From JANYHF01 sp963732765 (GTDB lineage: Bacteria; Pseudomonadota; Alphaproteobacteria; Rhizobiales; Hyphomicrobiaceae), in contig CAVTAS010000011.1 of the NCBI GenBank assembly GCA_963732765.1, positions 105,751 through 169,750 on the forward strand: 64,000 nucleotides of DNA, in the 5' to 3' direction. A program made the position numbers and the translations under genes. This document shows positions 35,674 through 45,616 of the stretch, piece by piece; position 1 is the stretch's first letter, and each line of letters begins with the position of its first letter. The notes under the pieces were generated by a model, which was not told the origin of the DNA, searched no databases, and was given only the letters and a program-made list of their open reading frames with translations.

Positions 35674-36027
35674 CGCGCCGTTAAAGGGGCGGATTTGCCG
35701 TTCAGGTTACGAACGGAGGCTGGCGCAAGAGTTGCACGGCCTCCACAATGATCCGGTGACGAATTCGTGACATCGGATACGACACCTGCGCAACGACTGT
35801 GGTAATTGAGCCGCTGATGGTGATACGACACGCCCCACCGCCAAGACGACGCCTTGATCAGGCAGGCCGGAGCGTGCTCAAGTCAACGAGACTCAGGGAC
35901 CGGATAGTGATTTGCCGGCTGACAGTTGCGCGCGCGTTGCCGACGGGGCGTTGACTAAGGCTGCACAAGCGGCTGGAAACTAAGGCTTTTTCGGCCCAGG
36001 TGCCAGCCCAACGAAAGCAAGACGAGC
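35674..36027. other. clpP-clpX intergenic region
   Basis: About 354 bp without a gene. Its length suggests clpX has its own promoter here. No convincing hexamers, repeats or hairpin terminator were identified. Confidence 0.4.
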
Positions 36028-37279
<1,252 letters not shown>

Positions 37280-37298
37280 GCGAGACGGGGCGGAAAGT

Positions 37299-37456
37299 TC
37301 GTCATCCCGGCGAAGGCCAGGACCTGTCCACCCCCTCGTCCCCGGCCAATTTGCGTGATCCACGGCAAGTTTCGTTGCCCAAAAGTCGGTGGTTGGTCGG
37401 GACTGCAGTTCACTATCGCCATGGGCTAGTCCCGGCCTTCGCCGGGATGACGAAAG
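37299..37456. repeat. Composite REP-like element, variant copy 4
   Basis: Arms 37299-37329 (TCGTCATCCCGGCGAAGGCC...) and 37421-37456 (...GGCCTTCGCCGGGATGACGA) are inverted around about 91 nt. The arms share the GTCATCCC outer end of copies 1-3 but have GGCCAGGACCTG in place of GATCCATGCAAGC, so form a second subtype with copy 5. Confidence 0.7.
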
Positions 37457-37486
37457 CCCGACGCACCTGCCCACCCGGCGAGGCCG

Positions 37487-37514
37487 TATTGAATGGGCGC
37501 ATTGCCGCCTTATC
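37487..37514 (+). promoter_or_regulatory. Candidate sigma-32 promoter for lon
   Basis: TATTGAA (37487-37493) and CCTTATC (37508-37514) with a 14-nt spacer resemble the CTTGAA / CCCATnT heat-shock consensus. It lies about 75 bp upstream of lon. lon is a known RpoH regulon gene in proteobacteria and rpoH is encoded 5 kb away; the match is imperfect. Confidence 0.3.
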
Positions 37515-37587
37515 TACTGACGAGACTGAAGTCCTGCGATCACAGACCATCGCGGACGTGCTGTACTGACAAGGAAAGCCAACGATC

Positions 37588-40014
37588 ATGGCCGACGAAA
37601 AAGTGACCGCCAAGAAATCCGCCAGCTCGCCCGATCTCTACCCGGTGCTACCGCTGCGCGACATCGTCGTCTTCCCGTATATGATTGTGCCGCTGTTCGT
37701 GGGCCGCGAGAAAAGCATCAACGCCCTCGAAGAGGTCATGCATGCCGACAAGCAGATACTGCTCGCCGCGCAGAAGAACGCCAGTGATGACGATCCTGCC
37801 AGCGACGCGATCTATCAGGTCGGCACGCTCGCCTCGGTGCTGCAGCTCTTGAAGCTGCCCGACGGCACCGTAAAGGTGCTGGTCGAAGGGTCCGCGCGCG
37901 CGCGCATCAAGCGCTTCACGAACAATGCCAACTACTACGAGGCCGAAGTCGAGCGTATTGCCGAAGAGCAAGGCGCAGAGGGCGAGATCGAGGCCATGGC
38001 CCGCTCTGCCGTTTCGCAGTTCGAGAACTACGTCAAGCTGAACAAAAAGATCAGCCCGGAAGTGCTCGTCACGGTCTCACAGATCGAGGACTACTCCAAG
38101 CTCGCCGATACTATCGCGTCCCACTTGGCCGTGAAGATCTCCGACAAGCAGGACGTGCTCGAAAACACCGTTCTCTCCGAGCGCCTGGAGAAGGTCTACG
38201 GCCTGATGGAAGCCGAGATCTCGGTGCTGCAGGTCGAAAAGAAGATCCGCAGCCGTGTCAAACGCCAGATGGAGAAGACGCAGCGCGAGTACTATCTCAA
38301 CGAGCAAATGAAGGCGATCCAGAAGGAACTGGGCGACGGCGACGAGCGCGACGATATCGCCGAGTTCGAGGAGAAGATCGAGAACGTCAAGCTCTCCAAG
38401 GAAGCCAAGGACAAGGCCCAGGCCGAGCTCAAGAAGCTGCGCCAGATGAGCCCAATGTCGGCCGAAGCGACCGTGGTGCGCAACTACCTCGATTGGCTGC
38501 TCTCGATCCCGTGGGGCAAGGGCACCAAGATCAAGCGCGATCTGGTCGAGGCCGAGAAGGTTCTCGAGGAGGAGCACTATGGCCTGGAGAAGGTCAAGGA
38601 GCGCATCCTCGAGTATCTCGCCGTGCAGCAGCGCACCAACAAACTCAAAGGACCCATCCTGTGCCTGGTCGGCCCTCCGGGCGTCGGCAAGACCTCGCTT
38701 GGCAAATCGATCGCCAAGGCGACCGGACGTGAGTTCGTGCGCATGTCGCTGGGCGGCGTGCGCGACGAGGCCGAGATCCGTGGCCATCGCCGCACCTACA
38801 TCGGCTCGATGCCCGGCAAGGTCATCCAGTCGATGCGCAAGACCAAGAAGCCGAACCCGATGTTCCTCCTCGACGAGGTGGACAAGATGGGCCAGGACTT
38901 CCGTGGCGATCCGGCGTCTGCGCTGCTTGAGGTGTTGGACCCCGAGCAGAACCACACCTTCAACGACCACTACCTGGAGGTCGACTACGATCTCTCCAGC
39001 GTCATGTTCGTGACCACGGCCAACACGTTGAACATCCCGCCGGCGCTACTGGACCGTATGGAGATCATCCGTATCGCCGGTTATACCGAACCCGAGAAGA
39101 TGGAGATCGCCAAGCGCCATCTGTTGCCCAGCGCTCAGCTGGCGCACGGTCTGGAGACCGCCGAGTGGAGCGTCGACGATGCGGCGCTGCGCGAGCTGAT
39201 CCAGCGCTACACTCGCGAGGCGGGCGTACGCTCGCTGGAACGCGAGATTTCCAAGCTCGCCCGCAAGGCGGTCAAGGAGATCATGTTGAAGGGCTCGGGC
39301 AGCGTGCATGTCACGCCAGCCAATCTCGGCGACTATCTGGGCGTGCCGAAGTATCGGCACGGCGAGATGGAGGCTGACGATCAGGTCGGCGTGGTCACTG
39401 GCCTGGCCTGGACCGAGGTGGGCGGCGAACTGCTCACCATTGAAGGTGTCATGATGCCGGGCAAGGGCCGCATGACGGTCACTGGCAACCTTCGCGATGT
39501 GATGAAAGAGTCGATCCAGGCGGCCAACGCCTATGTGCGCTCGCGCTGTATCGACTTCGGCGTCACCCCGCCGACCTTCGAGAAAAAGGACATCCATGTG
39601 CACGTGCCGGAAGGCGCAACGCCCAAGGATGGCCCGTCGGCTGGCGTCGCCATGGCGACAGCGATCGTTTCGATCCTGACCGGCATTCCGGTGCGCCGCG
39701 ATGTCGCCATGACCGGCGAGATCACGTTGCGCGGCCGCGTGCTGCCGATTGGCGGCCTGAAGGAGAAACTGTTGGCCGCTCTGCGCGGTGGCCTCAAGAC
39801 GGTGATCATCCCCGAGGACAACGTGAAGGACCTCGCGGACATCCCCGATGAGGTCAAGAACGGCCTGGAGATCATTCCCGCAGCACGGGTTGACGACGTG
39901 CTCAAGGTTGCCCTGACACGCATGCCGATCCCGATTGTGTGGAACGAGGATGAGCCGATTGCCGCTGCCGATATCGCCGGTGACGACGATGGCACGGGTT
40001 TAACCGCACACTAA
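37588..40014 (+). CDS. lon: ATP-dependent protease Lon
   Basis: An 808-residue LonA. The N-terminal substrate-binding domain (LYPVLPLRDIVVFPYMIVPL) is followed by a coiled segment. The AAA+ module has Walker A GPPGVGKTS (about residue 362), MFLLDEVDKMG, and sensor elements. The Ser-Lys protease domain has the nucleophile in DGPSAGVAMATA (about 684) and the Lys in GGLKEKLLAA (about 725). Length is standard. Lon degrades misfolded proteins and regulators; in alphaproteobacteria these include CcrM and DnaA. It is preceded by a possible heat-shock promoter and followed by a strong terminator. Confidence 0.98.
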   Translation: MADEKVTAKKSASSPDLYPVLPLRDIVVFPYMIVPLFVGREKSINALEEVMHADKQILLAAQKNASDDDPASDAIYQVGTLASVLQLLKLPDGTVKVLVEGSARARIKRFTNNANYYEAEVERIAEEQGAEGEIEAMARSAVSQFENYVKLNKKISPEVLVTVSQIEDYSKLADTIASHLAVKISDKQDVLENTVLSERLEKVYGLMEAEISVLQVEKKIRSRVKRQMEKTQREYYLNEQMKAIQKELGDGDERDDIAEFEEKIENVKLSKEAKDKAQAELKKLRQMSPMSAEATVVRNYLDWLLSIPWGKGTKIKRDLVEAEKVLEEEHYGLEKVKERILEYLAVQQRTNKLKGPILCLVGPPGVGKTSLGKSIAKATGREFVRMSLGGVRDEAEIRGHRRTYIGSMPGKVIQSMRKTKKPNPMFLLDEVDKMGQDFRGDPASALLEVLDPEQNHTFNDHYLEVDYDLSSVMFVTTANTLNIPPALLDRMEIIRIAGYTEPEKMEIAKRHLLPSAQLAHGLETAEWSVDDAALRELIQRYTREAGVRSLEREISKLARKAVKEIMLKGSGSVHVTPANLGDYLGVPKYRHGEMEADDQVGVVTGLAWTEVGGELLTIEGVMMPGKGRMTVTGNLRDVMKESIQAANAYVRSRCIDFGVTPPTFEKKDIHVHVPEGATPKDGPSAGVAMATAIVSILTGIPVRRDVAMTGEITLRGRVLPIGGLKEKLLAALRGGLKTVIIPEDNVKDLADIPDEVKNGLEIIPAARVDDVLKVALTRMPIPIVWNEDEPIAAADIAGDDDGTGLTAH

Positions 40015-40053
40015 CAGTTGCGGCCTGTCACGGAACGTATGCTTGAAGTTGAA

Positions 40054-40081
40054 AGGGGAGCCGAGAGGCTCCCCTAATTTA
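40054..40081 (+). terminator. Rho-independent terminator after lon
   Basis: Stem AGGGGAGCC / GGCTCCCCT with a GAGA tetraloop is followed by AATTTATT. It lies 40 bp after the lon stop and in front of the convergent Spy-like gene. Confidence 0.8.
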
Positions 40082-40140
40082 TTGGCTCCGGCATTGAGCG
40101 CACTTGCGAAGTACGACATGCCCGTCAAAGGTCAAATGGC

Positions 40141-40677
40141 TCAATTGAACATTATCCAGGGTCCCATGCCGCGGCCAGGTCCCATGCCGATCAACGGTAA
40201 CAGAATGTCATCGGCAGAGGATTTCTGATCGGGCGTCAGCAGCGCGTAGAGCTTGTCGAAGGCGGCGTGTGTCGACTTCACTTGTTCCAGCCGCGCCGCC
40301 ATATGGGTTTCCTGCAAGGTGAGGCGCTCGGGCAGTGGCTTCTTCCACCAGTCGCCCGACTGCAGACCCTTCCGCATCTCCTGCATCATGGCATTGTGGA
40401 CCTCGGCATTGGAGCGCACGACCTTGGCAAACTCGTCCCAGGCGGCAGACTGAGTCTCCGCGATCTTCAACTCGGTCTTCATGTAGGCAAGGCGCCCGTC
40501 TATGCGATCGAGCATGCCGTCGGGCCCGAAGCCGCCCATGAAGAAGCCGCGCATGCGATCCATCATTGAATCACGATCCCAAAAGCCGCCGCCGCGTTCG
40601 TCCGCAAGTGTCGGAGCTGTCGCCCCGATGGCCAGTACGACTGCAGCAGTTATTGCTGCAAGAGTGTTCCGTTTCAT
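40141..40677 (-). CDS. Spy/CpxP-type LTxxQ motif periplasmic protein
   Basis: A 178-residue secreted helical protein. The signal peptide is residues 1-25 (AVVLAIGATAPTLADE). A Gly/Met/Phe-rich stretch follows (FFMGGFGPDGMLDRI). The body has the paired helices of this family, with ELKIAETQSAAWDEFAKVV and the LTPDQK motif near the C-terminus. Spy and CpxP are periplasmic chaperones or metal/envelope-stress sensors. The Met- and His-containing segments could bind metal, but that is speculative. It is monocistronic. Confidence 0.8.
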   Translation of the reverse strand: MKRNTLAAITAAVVLAIGATAPTLADERGGGFWDRDSMMDRMRGFFMGGFGPDGMLDRIDGRLAYMKTELKIAETQSAAWDEFAKVVRSNAEVHNAMMQEMRKGLQSGDWWKKPLPERLTLQETHMAARLEQVKSTHAAFDKLYALLTPDQKSSADDILLPLIGMGPGRGMGPWIMFN

Positions 40678-40979
40678 GATCGACCTCCATAATCGAGCGG
40701 ATGATCCTGCTCGATGCTGGCCGGAGCATTGGTTGCCCTTACACGATCGGCATTGATGGCGGTCAACGGAACAATTCAGCGAGACCAGCGCAGGCTGTGG
40801 TCGCTTGGAGTGGCCGCTAACAGCTTTCTAGGGGCGACGCGAGCCTGTTGGGTCGATTTGCGGTGGTTGGCGTGCTAGGAGCCCAAAGGCCTGGAGTCCA
40901 GGATCGACTTGCCGGAAATCGGCGTCGAACTGACCTGGGCCGAAATCTACGCGGACGCGGCTTGAGGGGCATCGACGGC
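40678..40979. other. Intergenic region
   Basis: About 302 bp between two divergent genes. It holds their promoters; no gene, repeat or hairpin of note was seen. An in-frame upstream extension of the next gene exists but lacks coding character. Confidence 0.4.
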
Positions 40980-41651
40980 ATGCTGAGGCCAACTGAAACT
41001 GACCTCTATCCACCCGTGAAGCGCTTCCTCGAAGGCCAAGGTTATGCCGTGAAGGCGGAGATCGGTGCCTGCGACGTGATGGCCGTTCGCGGTGAAGAAG
41101 CGCCCGTGATCGTCGAATTGAAGGTCGGGTTCTCGCTGGCGCTGCTCTACCAGGCCATCGACCGGCAGAAGGTGACCGATCTCGTCTATGTCTGCGTGCC
41201 CGAGCCGAAAAAGGGCATCGGCAGCGACGAAGTTGTCCTGTGCCGGCGGTTGGGACTTGGGCTGCTCGCCGTCAAGAACGGCTGGGTGGAGGCGCATCTG
41301 GATCCGGCGCCCTACGTGCCGCGAAAGCACAAACCCCGGACGCAACGGCTGCTGAAGGAGTTCCAGCACCGTGTGGGAGATCCCAACACTGGCGGAAGCA
41401 CGCGCCGACCGCTCATGACCGCTTACCGGCAGGATGCTTTGCGCTGTGCGCATTATCTCCACAGCAACGGCGCCGCCCGCATCCGGGACGTGGTTGCGGC
41501 CACGCGCGTCGTGCGTGCGGCCGGCATCTTCCGCAGCGACGTCTATGGCTGGTTTGAGAAAGTCGAGCGCGGCACCTACGCGGCCTCGCCAAAGGCGCGC
41601 GAGGCGTTGGCGACGTATGCTGACGTGGTCGCGGCCATCACGGGCGGGTGA
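40980..41651 (+). CDS. DUF2161 putative PD-(D/E)XK phosphodiesterase
   Basis: A 223-residue protein of DUF2161. The N-terminal half has a nuclease-like core with ETDLYPPVKRFLEGQGY, then CDVMAVRGEEAPVIVELKVG, in which Asp and ExK match a PD-(D/E)XK active site. The C-terminal half carries a winged-helix-like segment (NGAARIRDVVAATRVVRA). This family is predicted to act as a nuclease, but no substrate is known to me. The ATG chosen is the first with conserved sequence after it; a GAGGGG site lies slightly distant upstream. Confidence 0.75.
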   Translation: MLRPTETDLYPPVKRFLEGQGYAVKAEIGACDVMAVRGEEAPVIVELKVGFSLALLYQAIDRQKVTDLVYVCVPEPKKGIGSDEVVLCRRLGLGLLAVKNGWVEAHLDPAPYVPRKHKPRTQRLLKEFQHRVGDPNTGGSTRRPLMTAYRQDALRCAHYLHSNGAARIRDVVAATRVVRAAGIFRSDVYGWFEKVERGTYAASPKAREALATYADVVAAITGG

Positions 41652-41827
41652 CGCGCGTCCGCACCGCCCCTGCCTTTGAAATAAGGCGGAATGTCGGGCT
41701 TTTTTGCTGCGTTTACCACTAGCCAAAGCCTGTCATGAAAGCTATAGCCGTGGCCGGACGTCTCTGCTCTGAGGCGGTTCCCCCTCCTTCGATATTCCCA
41801 CCAAGCGTTGTTGCGAAAGGTCATGTC

Positions 41828-42106
41828 ATGAACAAGAAAGAGCTGGTTGCGGCGATTGCCGATGAGTCCGCGCTCACCAAGGAAAAAGCCGGCGAGGTTA
41901 TCGACGCTCTGTTCGTGCATATCGAAAAGAGCCTGACCAAGCACGAGGAAGTCCGCATCCCCGGCTTTGGCACCTTCAAGGTCAGCCATCGCGCCGCCCG
42001 CACCGGTCTCAATCCGCAGACCAAGGCGCAAATCCAGCTGCCGGCCACCACCGTGCCGCGCTTCACGGCGGCAAAAAATCTCAAGGAAGCCATCGCCGCG
42101 AAGTGA
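41828..42106 (+). CDS. hupB: DNA-binding protein HU
   Basis: A 92-residue HU/IHF-family nucleoid protein with MNKKELVAAIADESALTKEKA at the start, the GFGTFKVSHRAARTG loop, and a DNA-binding arm with NPQTKAQIQLPA. Length and placement after the lon region, next to tRNA-Val, are typical for the HU-beta-like gene of alphaproteobacteria. The start follows a GAAAGG site. Confidence 0.95.
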   Translation: MNKKELVAAIADESALTKEKAGEVIDALFVHIEKSLTKHEEVRIPGFGTFKVSHRAARTGLNPQTKAQIQLPATTVPRFTAAKNLKEAIAAK

Positions 42107-42118
42107 TGGTATGACTCC

Positions 42119-42170
42119 CCCGCGCCGGGCGGCCGGCTCCCCCTTTGGGGAGTCGCCCGGCGCAACAAAG
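42119..42170. repeat. GGCGGCCGGC-type hairpin repeat, copy A
   Basis: Inverted arms GCGCCGGGCG... and ...CGCCCGGCGC enclose GGCCGGCTCCCC/GGGGAGTC. The same order of blocks (GGCGGCCGGC, CCC-loop-GGG, GTCGCC, CGCCA or CGCAA, CAA) occurs at 53919 and 57876. It lies between the HU gene and tRNA-Val and may also serve as a terminator. Confidence 0.65.
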
Positions 42171-42172
42171 GA

Positions 42173-42247
42173 GGGCGGTTAGCTCAGTGGTAGAGCGCTT
42201 CGCTTACACCGAAGATGTCGGGAGTTCGACCCTCTCACCGCCCACCA
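42173..42247 (+). tRNA. tRNA-Val (TAC anticodon)
   Basis: The acceptor GGGCGGT pairs perfectly with ACCGCCC, the D arm is AGCTCAGTGGTAGAGC, the anticodon arm CTTCG-CTTACAC-CGAAG gives TAC, the T arm has GAGTTCGACCCTC, and CCA is encoded. The CCA end directly touches the stop of the convergent MFS gene. Confidence 0.95.
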
Positions 42248-43504
42248 TCACTCCGCTGGCGCGGCTGCCGCAGCGGTCTCGCGCTGCAGGGCCCGCCAGC
42301 TGAGATAGGCTGCCCCTAACAGCAGCAGCGTCGACAAGAAGAACGGCGCACCGGGCAGACCGCTTAGCTTCCAGTCGCCGATGAACTGCGCGAACGTCAG
42401 CGTGAACAGCCCTGGTCCGATCATGCCGGAAACGCCGCGCAGACTGGCCAGCGCGCCCTGCAGCTGACCCTGCTGTGTCGGCCCAACCTTGGCCGTCATG
42501 AGCGCCTGCGCCGCCGGCCCGGCCGTGCCCCACAGTGCCACCACTGGAATGCCCAACACCATCCACCACACGTTCGGCGCCAGACCATAGATGGCGAAAC
42601 CAATCGCGCCTGCCAGCAAGCCGCCGATCAGCGTGCGGCGTTCGCCATAGAGTTTGACCAGCTCTTTCGTGCCCAGCGCCTGCATCAGGGCGCTGCAGAT
42701 GCCCACGGCCGCCAGGAAAAAGCCGACCTCTTTGGGCGTCGAACTGTAGCGGTAGCCGACATAGAGCACGGTGGTGCTCGGCAGCACCTCATGGGCCAGG
42801 AAACTGAGGAAGTTCACGAACGACAGCGGCAACAGCCCTGGCACCGATCGCAGGAACCGCAGCGAGCCGAGCGGGCTGGCGCTGCGCCATTTCAACGGGC
42901 CGCGTTTTTCGGGAGGCAGGCTCTCGGGCAGCACAAACCAGCCATAGGCGAAGTTGGCCAGGCTGAGCACGGCGGCCACCCAGAACGGAGCGCGGGGGCC
43001 GAAGTCGCTCAGCAATCCACCCAGCGCCGGGCCGCAGATGAAACCGATGCCGAAGGCCGCCCCGATCAAGCCGAATGCAGCTGCACGTTTTTCGGGGGCC
43101 GTGATGTCGGCGATGTAGGACGAGGCGACCGAAAAGCTGGCCGCTGTGATGCCTGAAATGACGCGCCCAACGAACAGCAGCCAAAGCGAAGGGGCGAGCG
43201 CCATCAAGATGTAGTCGAGGCCCAGCCCGAGATTTGACAGCAACACCACGGGACGGCGTCCGTAGCGATCCGACAGCGCGCCCAGTACTGGCATGAAGAT
43301 GAATTGCATCAGCGCCCAGACGGTACCGAACAAGCCGTAAATGCGCGCGCCCTCAACGGTATCGTCGCCCAGGAACGACTTCACTAGTCCAGGCAGCACC
43401 GGAATGATGGCACCGAGCGCCAGCATGTCCAGCGCAACGGTGATCAGGATAAAGATCACGGCAGCCTGGCGCGGGCCAGTGGGTGCGGCGGAGGTCGAGG
43501 TCAA
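42248..43504 (-). CDS. MFS transporter, TetA-type drug:proton antiporter family
   Basis: A 418-residue 12-span major facilitator. The motif A loop GALSDRYGRRPVVLLSN lies between spans 2 and 3, followed by YILMALAPSLWLLFVGRVIS, GITAAS and FGIGFICGPALGGLLSDFG (motif C). This pattern is that of TetA(A/G)-like multidrug or tetracycline exporters; chromosomal members are often of unknown specificity. It is convergent with tRNA-Val and stands alone. Confidence 0.88.
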   Translation of the reverse strand: MTSTSAAPTGPRQAAVIFILITVALDMLALGAIIPVLPGLVKSFLGDDTVEGARIYGLFGTVWALMQFIFMPVLGALSDRYGRRPVVLLSNLGLGLDYILMALAPSLWLLFVGRVISGITAASFSVASSYIADITAPEKRAAAFGLIGAAFGIGFICGPALGGLLSDFGPRAPFWVAAVLSLANFAYGWFVLPESLPPEKRGPLKWRSASPLGSLRFLRSVPGLLPLSFVNFLSFLAHEVLPSTTVLYVGYRYSSTPKEVGFFLAAVGICSALMQALGTKELVKLYGERRTLIGGLLAGAIGFAIYGLAPNVWWMVLGIPVVALWGTAGPAAQALMTAKVGPTQQGQLQGALASLRGVSGMIGPGLFTLTFAQFIGDWKLSGLPGAPFFLSTLLLLGAAYLSWRALQRETAAAAAPAE

Positions 43505-43561
43505 TCGGGAGGCCTTTCGTCAGGCGCACTGGGTGTCAGACCTACGGACAAGGAGCCAACG

Positions 43562-44692
43562 TCAAAACGGCGCCCAGTTCCGCTGTGGCGTAAACTTGAG
43601 GTACCCGGCATTCACGCCCAGCCGCAATCCCGGGCCGGTCCGGATCGGGGCGAGCACGGTCTTGCCGTCCGACAGGAACGTGATGCCGACGCCGCCAATG
43701 ACGAAGGCCGACCCGTCGATGCCCGACACCAGCTTGAACACGTCCTCCTTCGACTTCAGGTGGTAGACCAGGAAGATCGTACGCGACTGGGACGCGCCAA
43801 GATCGGCGCCAATCGAGGGACCGCGCCAGAACACCTGTGTGACGCTGCCGTCCTTCAGATGCAATTGGCCGTCGCCGTAGCGAACACCGGCGAGGAACGC
43901 GCCGCCCGCTTCCTGGCCCACAATGTAGCCATTAGGGCGGCCGGCCTTCTCAAAGGCAAACGCGATCACGGCCGCCAGATTTGAGTTCACCGAGCCAAAG
44001 AAATCCGTGCTCGTGGCCTGGATGTCTTCCATCGAATAGGTCGTTGCGGGAGCGGGCACAGTCGGCGGCGGAGGCAGCTTGAAGGCATCTAACGCGGCCT
44101 GCTGTTGCGCCGCATACCCGGGATCGACCGCCGTCTTGGTGGTCCAATCCTTGGAGATAGCGCCCGGCTTGGCCTTGACCGTCACGGCGCTGCTCGGCTT
44201 GGGCTTGGGCGGAGCGGCGGGGGCTGCGGCCTGCGGTGGCTCAGCCAGCGCCAGCGCCAGCCGCGATTTCAGGTGCTCGGCCTTGGCCTGCATGGTGCCC
44301 AGCAGCGTACTCGACGCCGCCCGGATCTGTTCCAACCGCTCGCACTCCGAGCCATTGGCGGCGGTTGAGCCCAGTTCGTCGATGCGCGAAAACTGCTCGT
44401 AGGCGCGGGCGTCGAAGGCGGCCACCTCATCGTCGGCAACCAGCGCATTGGTCTTGACGGCGAGTTCGGCGTCGCTCCAGCCGCGCGCGGCCTGCAGTGT
44501 CTTGAGCTTGGGCGCCAGCGCAGCCATGGTGTCGGAGTTGAAGGTCCTGAGCTGTTCGCCCGCCTGGTCCACAGCCTTAGCGATGTCTTCGTTGGAGCAG
44601 GTGGCCGCGAGCGCGGGTTCGGGCCGCAGCAGGCAGGCCACGGCCAGGGCCGCCAGACTGATCGTGACCAGACTGTTCGTAATATGGCGCAT
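43562..44692 (-). CDS. DUF1134 (EipA-like) secreted protein with long helical N-terminal region
   Basis: A 376-residue paralogue of the DUF1134 protein at 1.2 kb. The signal peptide is residues 1-29. Residues about 30-150 are helical with two Cys (ATCSNEDIAKAVDQ, ECERLEQIRAASS), then a Pro/Ala/Lys-rich linker. The DUF1134 domain spans about 215-376 (GRPNGYIVGQEAGGAFLAG, FWRGPSIGADLG, VGGVGITFLSDG). Both proteins end in nearly the same YLKFT...W.PF tail. The extra N-terminal domain is absent from the first paralogue and may add a partner-binding role. Confidence 0.82.
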   Translation of the reverse strand: MRHITNSLVTISLAALAVACLLRPEPALAATCSNEDIAKAVDQAGEQLRTFNSDTMAALAPKLKTLQAARGWSDAELAVKTNALVADDEVAAFDARAYEQFSRIDELGSTAANGSECERLEQIRAASSTLLGTMQAKAEHLKSRLALALAEPPQAAAPAAPPKPKPSSAVTVKAKPGAISKDWTTKTAVDPGYAAQQQAALDAFKLPPPPTVPAPATTYSMEDIQATSTDFFGSVNSNLAAVIAFAFEKAGRPNGYIVGQEAGGAFLAGVRYGDGQLHLKDGSVTQVFWRGPSIGADLGASQSRTIFLVYHLKSKEDVFKLVSGIDGSAFVIGGVGITFLSDGKTVLAPIRTGPGLRLGVNAGYLKFTPQRNWAPF

Positions 44693-44860
44693 GGCGCGAT
44701 CCTTGAACGTTGCAGCGTACCGCCCGAACTCGGACCTCAGAGTCTATCCAAGGTTGCCCGCCGTGACCACCCTGGTGCAAGATGAGGCGATGGCAGCGCG
44801 GAGGGGCAAACTTATGGCTGGAAACGGAAAAATCCACGCTTCTGCAACCGGGGGCGCCTC

Positions 44861-45562
44861 TTGAGCTGGCTCGCGCTAGGTCCCGAGGAGTGGATGGCCC
44901 TGAGGCTCAGCCTGATCGTCGCTAGCGTGGCGATGATTGCCAGCCTGCCGTTCGGCATCGCCATGGCACTCCTCCTGGCGCGCTGTCACTTTCCCGGCCG
45001 CCGCTTGCTCAGCGCGCTTGTCTATCTCCCGCTGGTGCTGCCGCCGGTCGTGACCGGATTTGCCTTGCTGCTGTTGCTGGGCCGCAAGGGACCGCTCGGC
45101 CAGTTTCTCGAAGCGAGTTTCGGCCTGGTCCTCGCCTTCCGCTGGACCGGCGCAGCCGTGGCCGCCGCCATCATGGGCTTTCCGCTGATGGTGCGCGCCA
45201 TCCAGCTCTCGATCGAGGCGGTGGACCGGCGGCTGGAGCAGGCCGCCGGCACGCTTGGCGCCTCGCCCATCTGGGTGCTGGCGACGGTGACGCTGCCGCT
45301 GGCCGCCCCCGGCATTCTGGCTGGTATGACGCTGTCGTTTGCCAAGGCCATGGGCGAGTTCGGCGCCACCATCACCTTCGTATCCAACATCCCCGGCGAG
45401 ACCCAGACCCTGCCGAGCGCGATCTATAGTCTTCTTCAGACACCCGGCGGCGACTTCCAGGCGCTGCGTCTCTCCGCTGTCTCGGTCGTGGTGTCCCTGG
45501 CGGCCCTGATGGTGTCGGACTGGCTGGCAGACCGAGCTCGCGCCCGCATCCGCTATGGCTGA
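44861..45562 (+). CDS. modB: Molybdate ABC transporter permease ModB (orphan)
   Basis: A 233-residue ModB: EEWMALRLSLIVASVAMIAS at the N-terminus, LVYLPLVLPPVVTGFALLLL, the EAA loop with LGASPIWVLATVTLPLAAPG, and FAKAMGEFGATITFVSNIPG, a hallmark of molybdate permeases. It starts with TTG after a GGGGGCG site. Normally modA and modC flank modB; neither is present here, so the binding protein and ATPase must be elsewhere or the system is incomplete. A VWA-protein gene follows 54 bp downstream. Confidence 0.88.
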   Translation: MSWLALGPEEWMALRLSLIVASVAMIASLPFGIAMALLLARCHFPGRRLLSALVYLPLVLPPVVTGFALLLLLGRKGPLGQFLEASFGLVLAFRWTGAAVAAAIMGFPLMVRAIQLSIEAVDRRLEQAAGTLGASPIWVLATVTLPLAAPGILAGMTLSFAKAMGEFGATITFVSNIPGETQTLPSAIYSLLQTPGGDFQALRLSAVSVVVSLAALMVSDWLADRARARIRYG

Positions 45563-45616
45563 GACTCCTATGGCTCAGACTGGCGCTTGCCCGCCCATCG
45601 TGAGAGATTGCCGTTC

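Larger units (their letters stand above)
37280..37587. other. clpX-lon intergenic region with repeat and promoter candidate
   Basis: About 308 bp. The left two thirds is a composite REP-like element (37299-37456) and the right third holds a sigma-32-like promoter candidate for lon. No additional gene is seen. Confidence 0.55.

Noticed and set aside
44693..44860. modA remnant upstream of modB
   Set aside because: The gap is only 168 bp and shows no binding-protein sequence; only a 16-codon frame overlapping the modB start.
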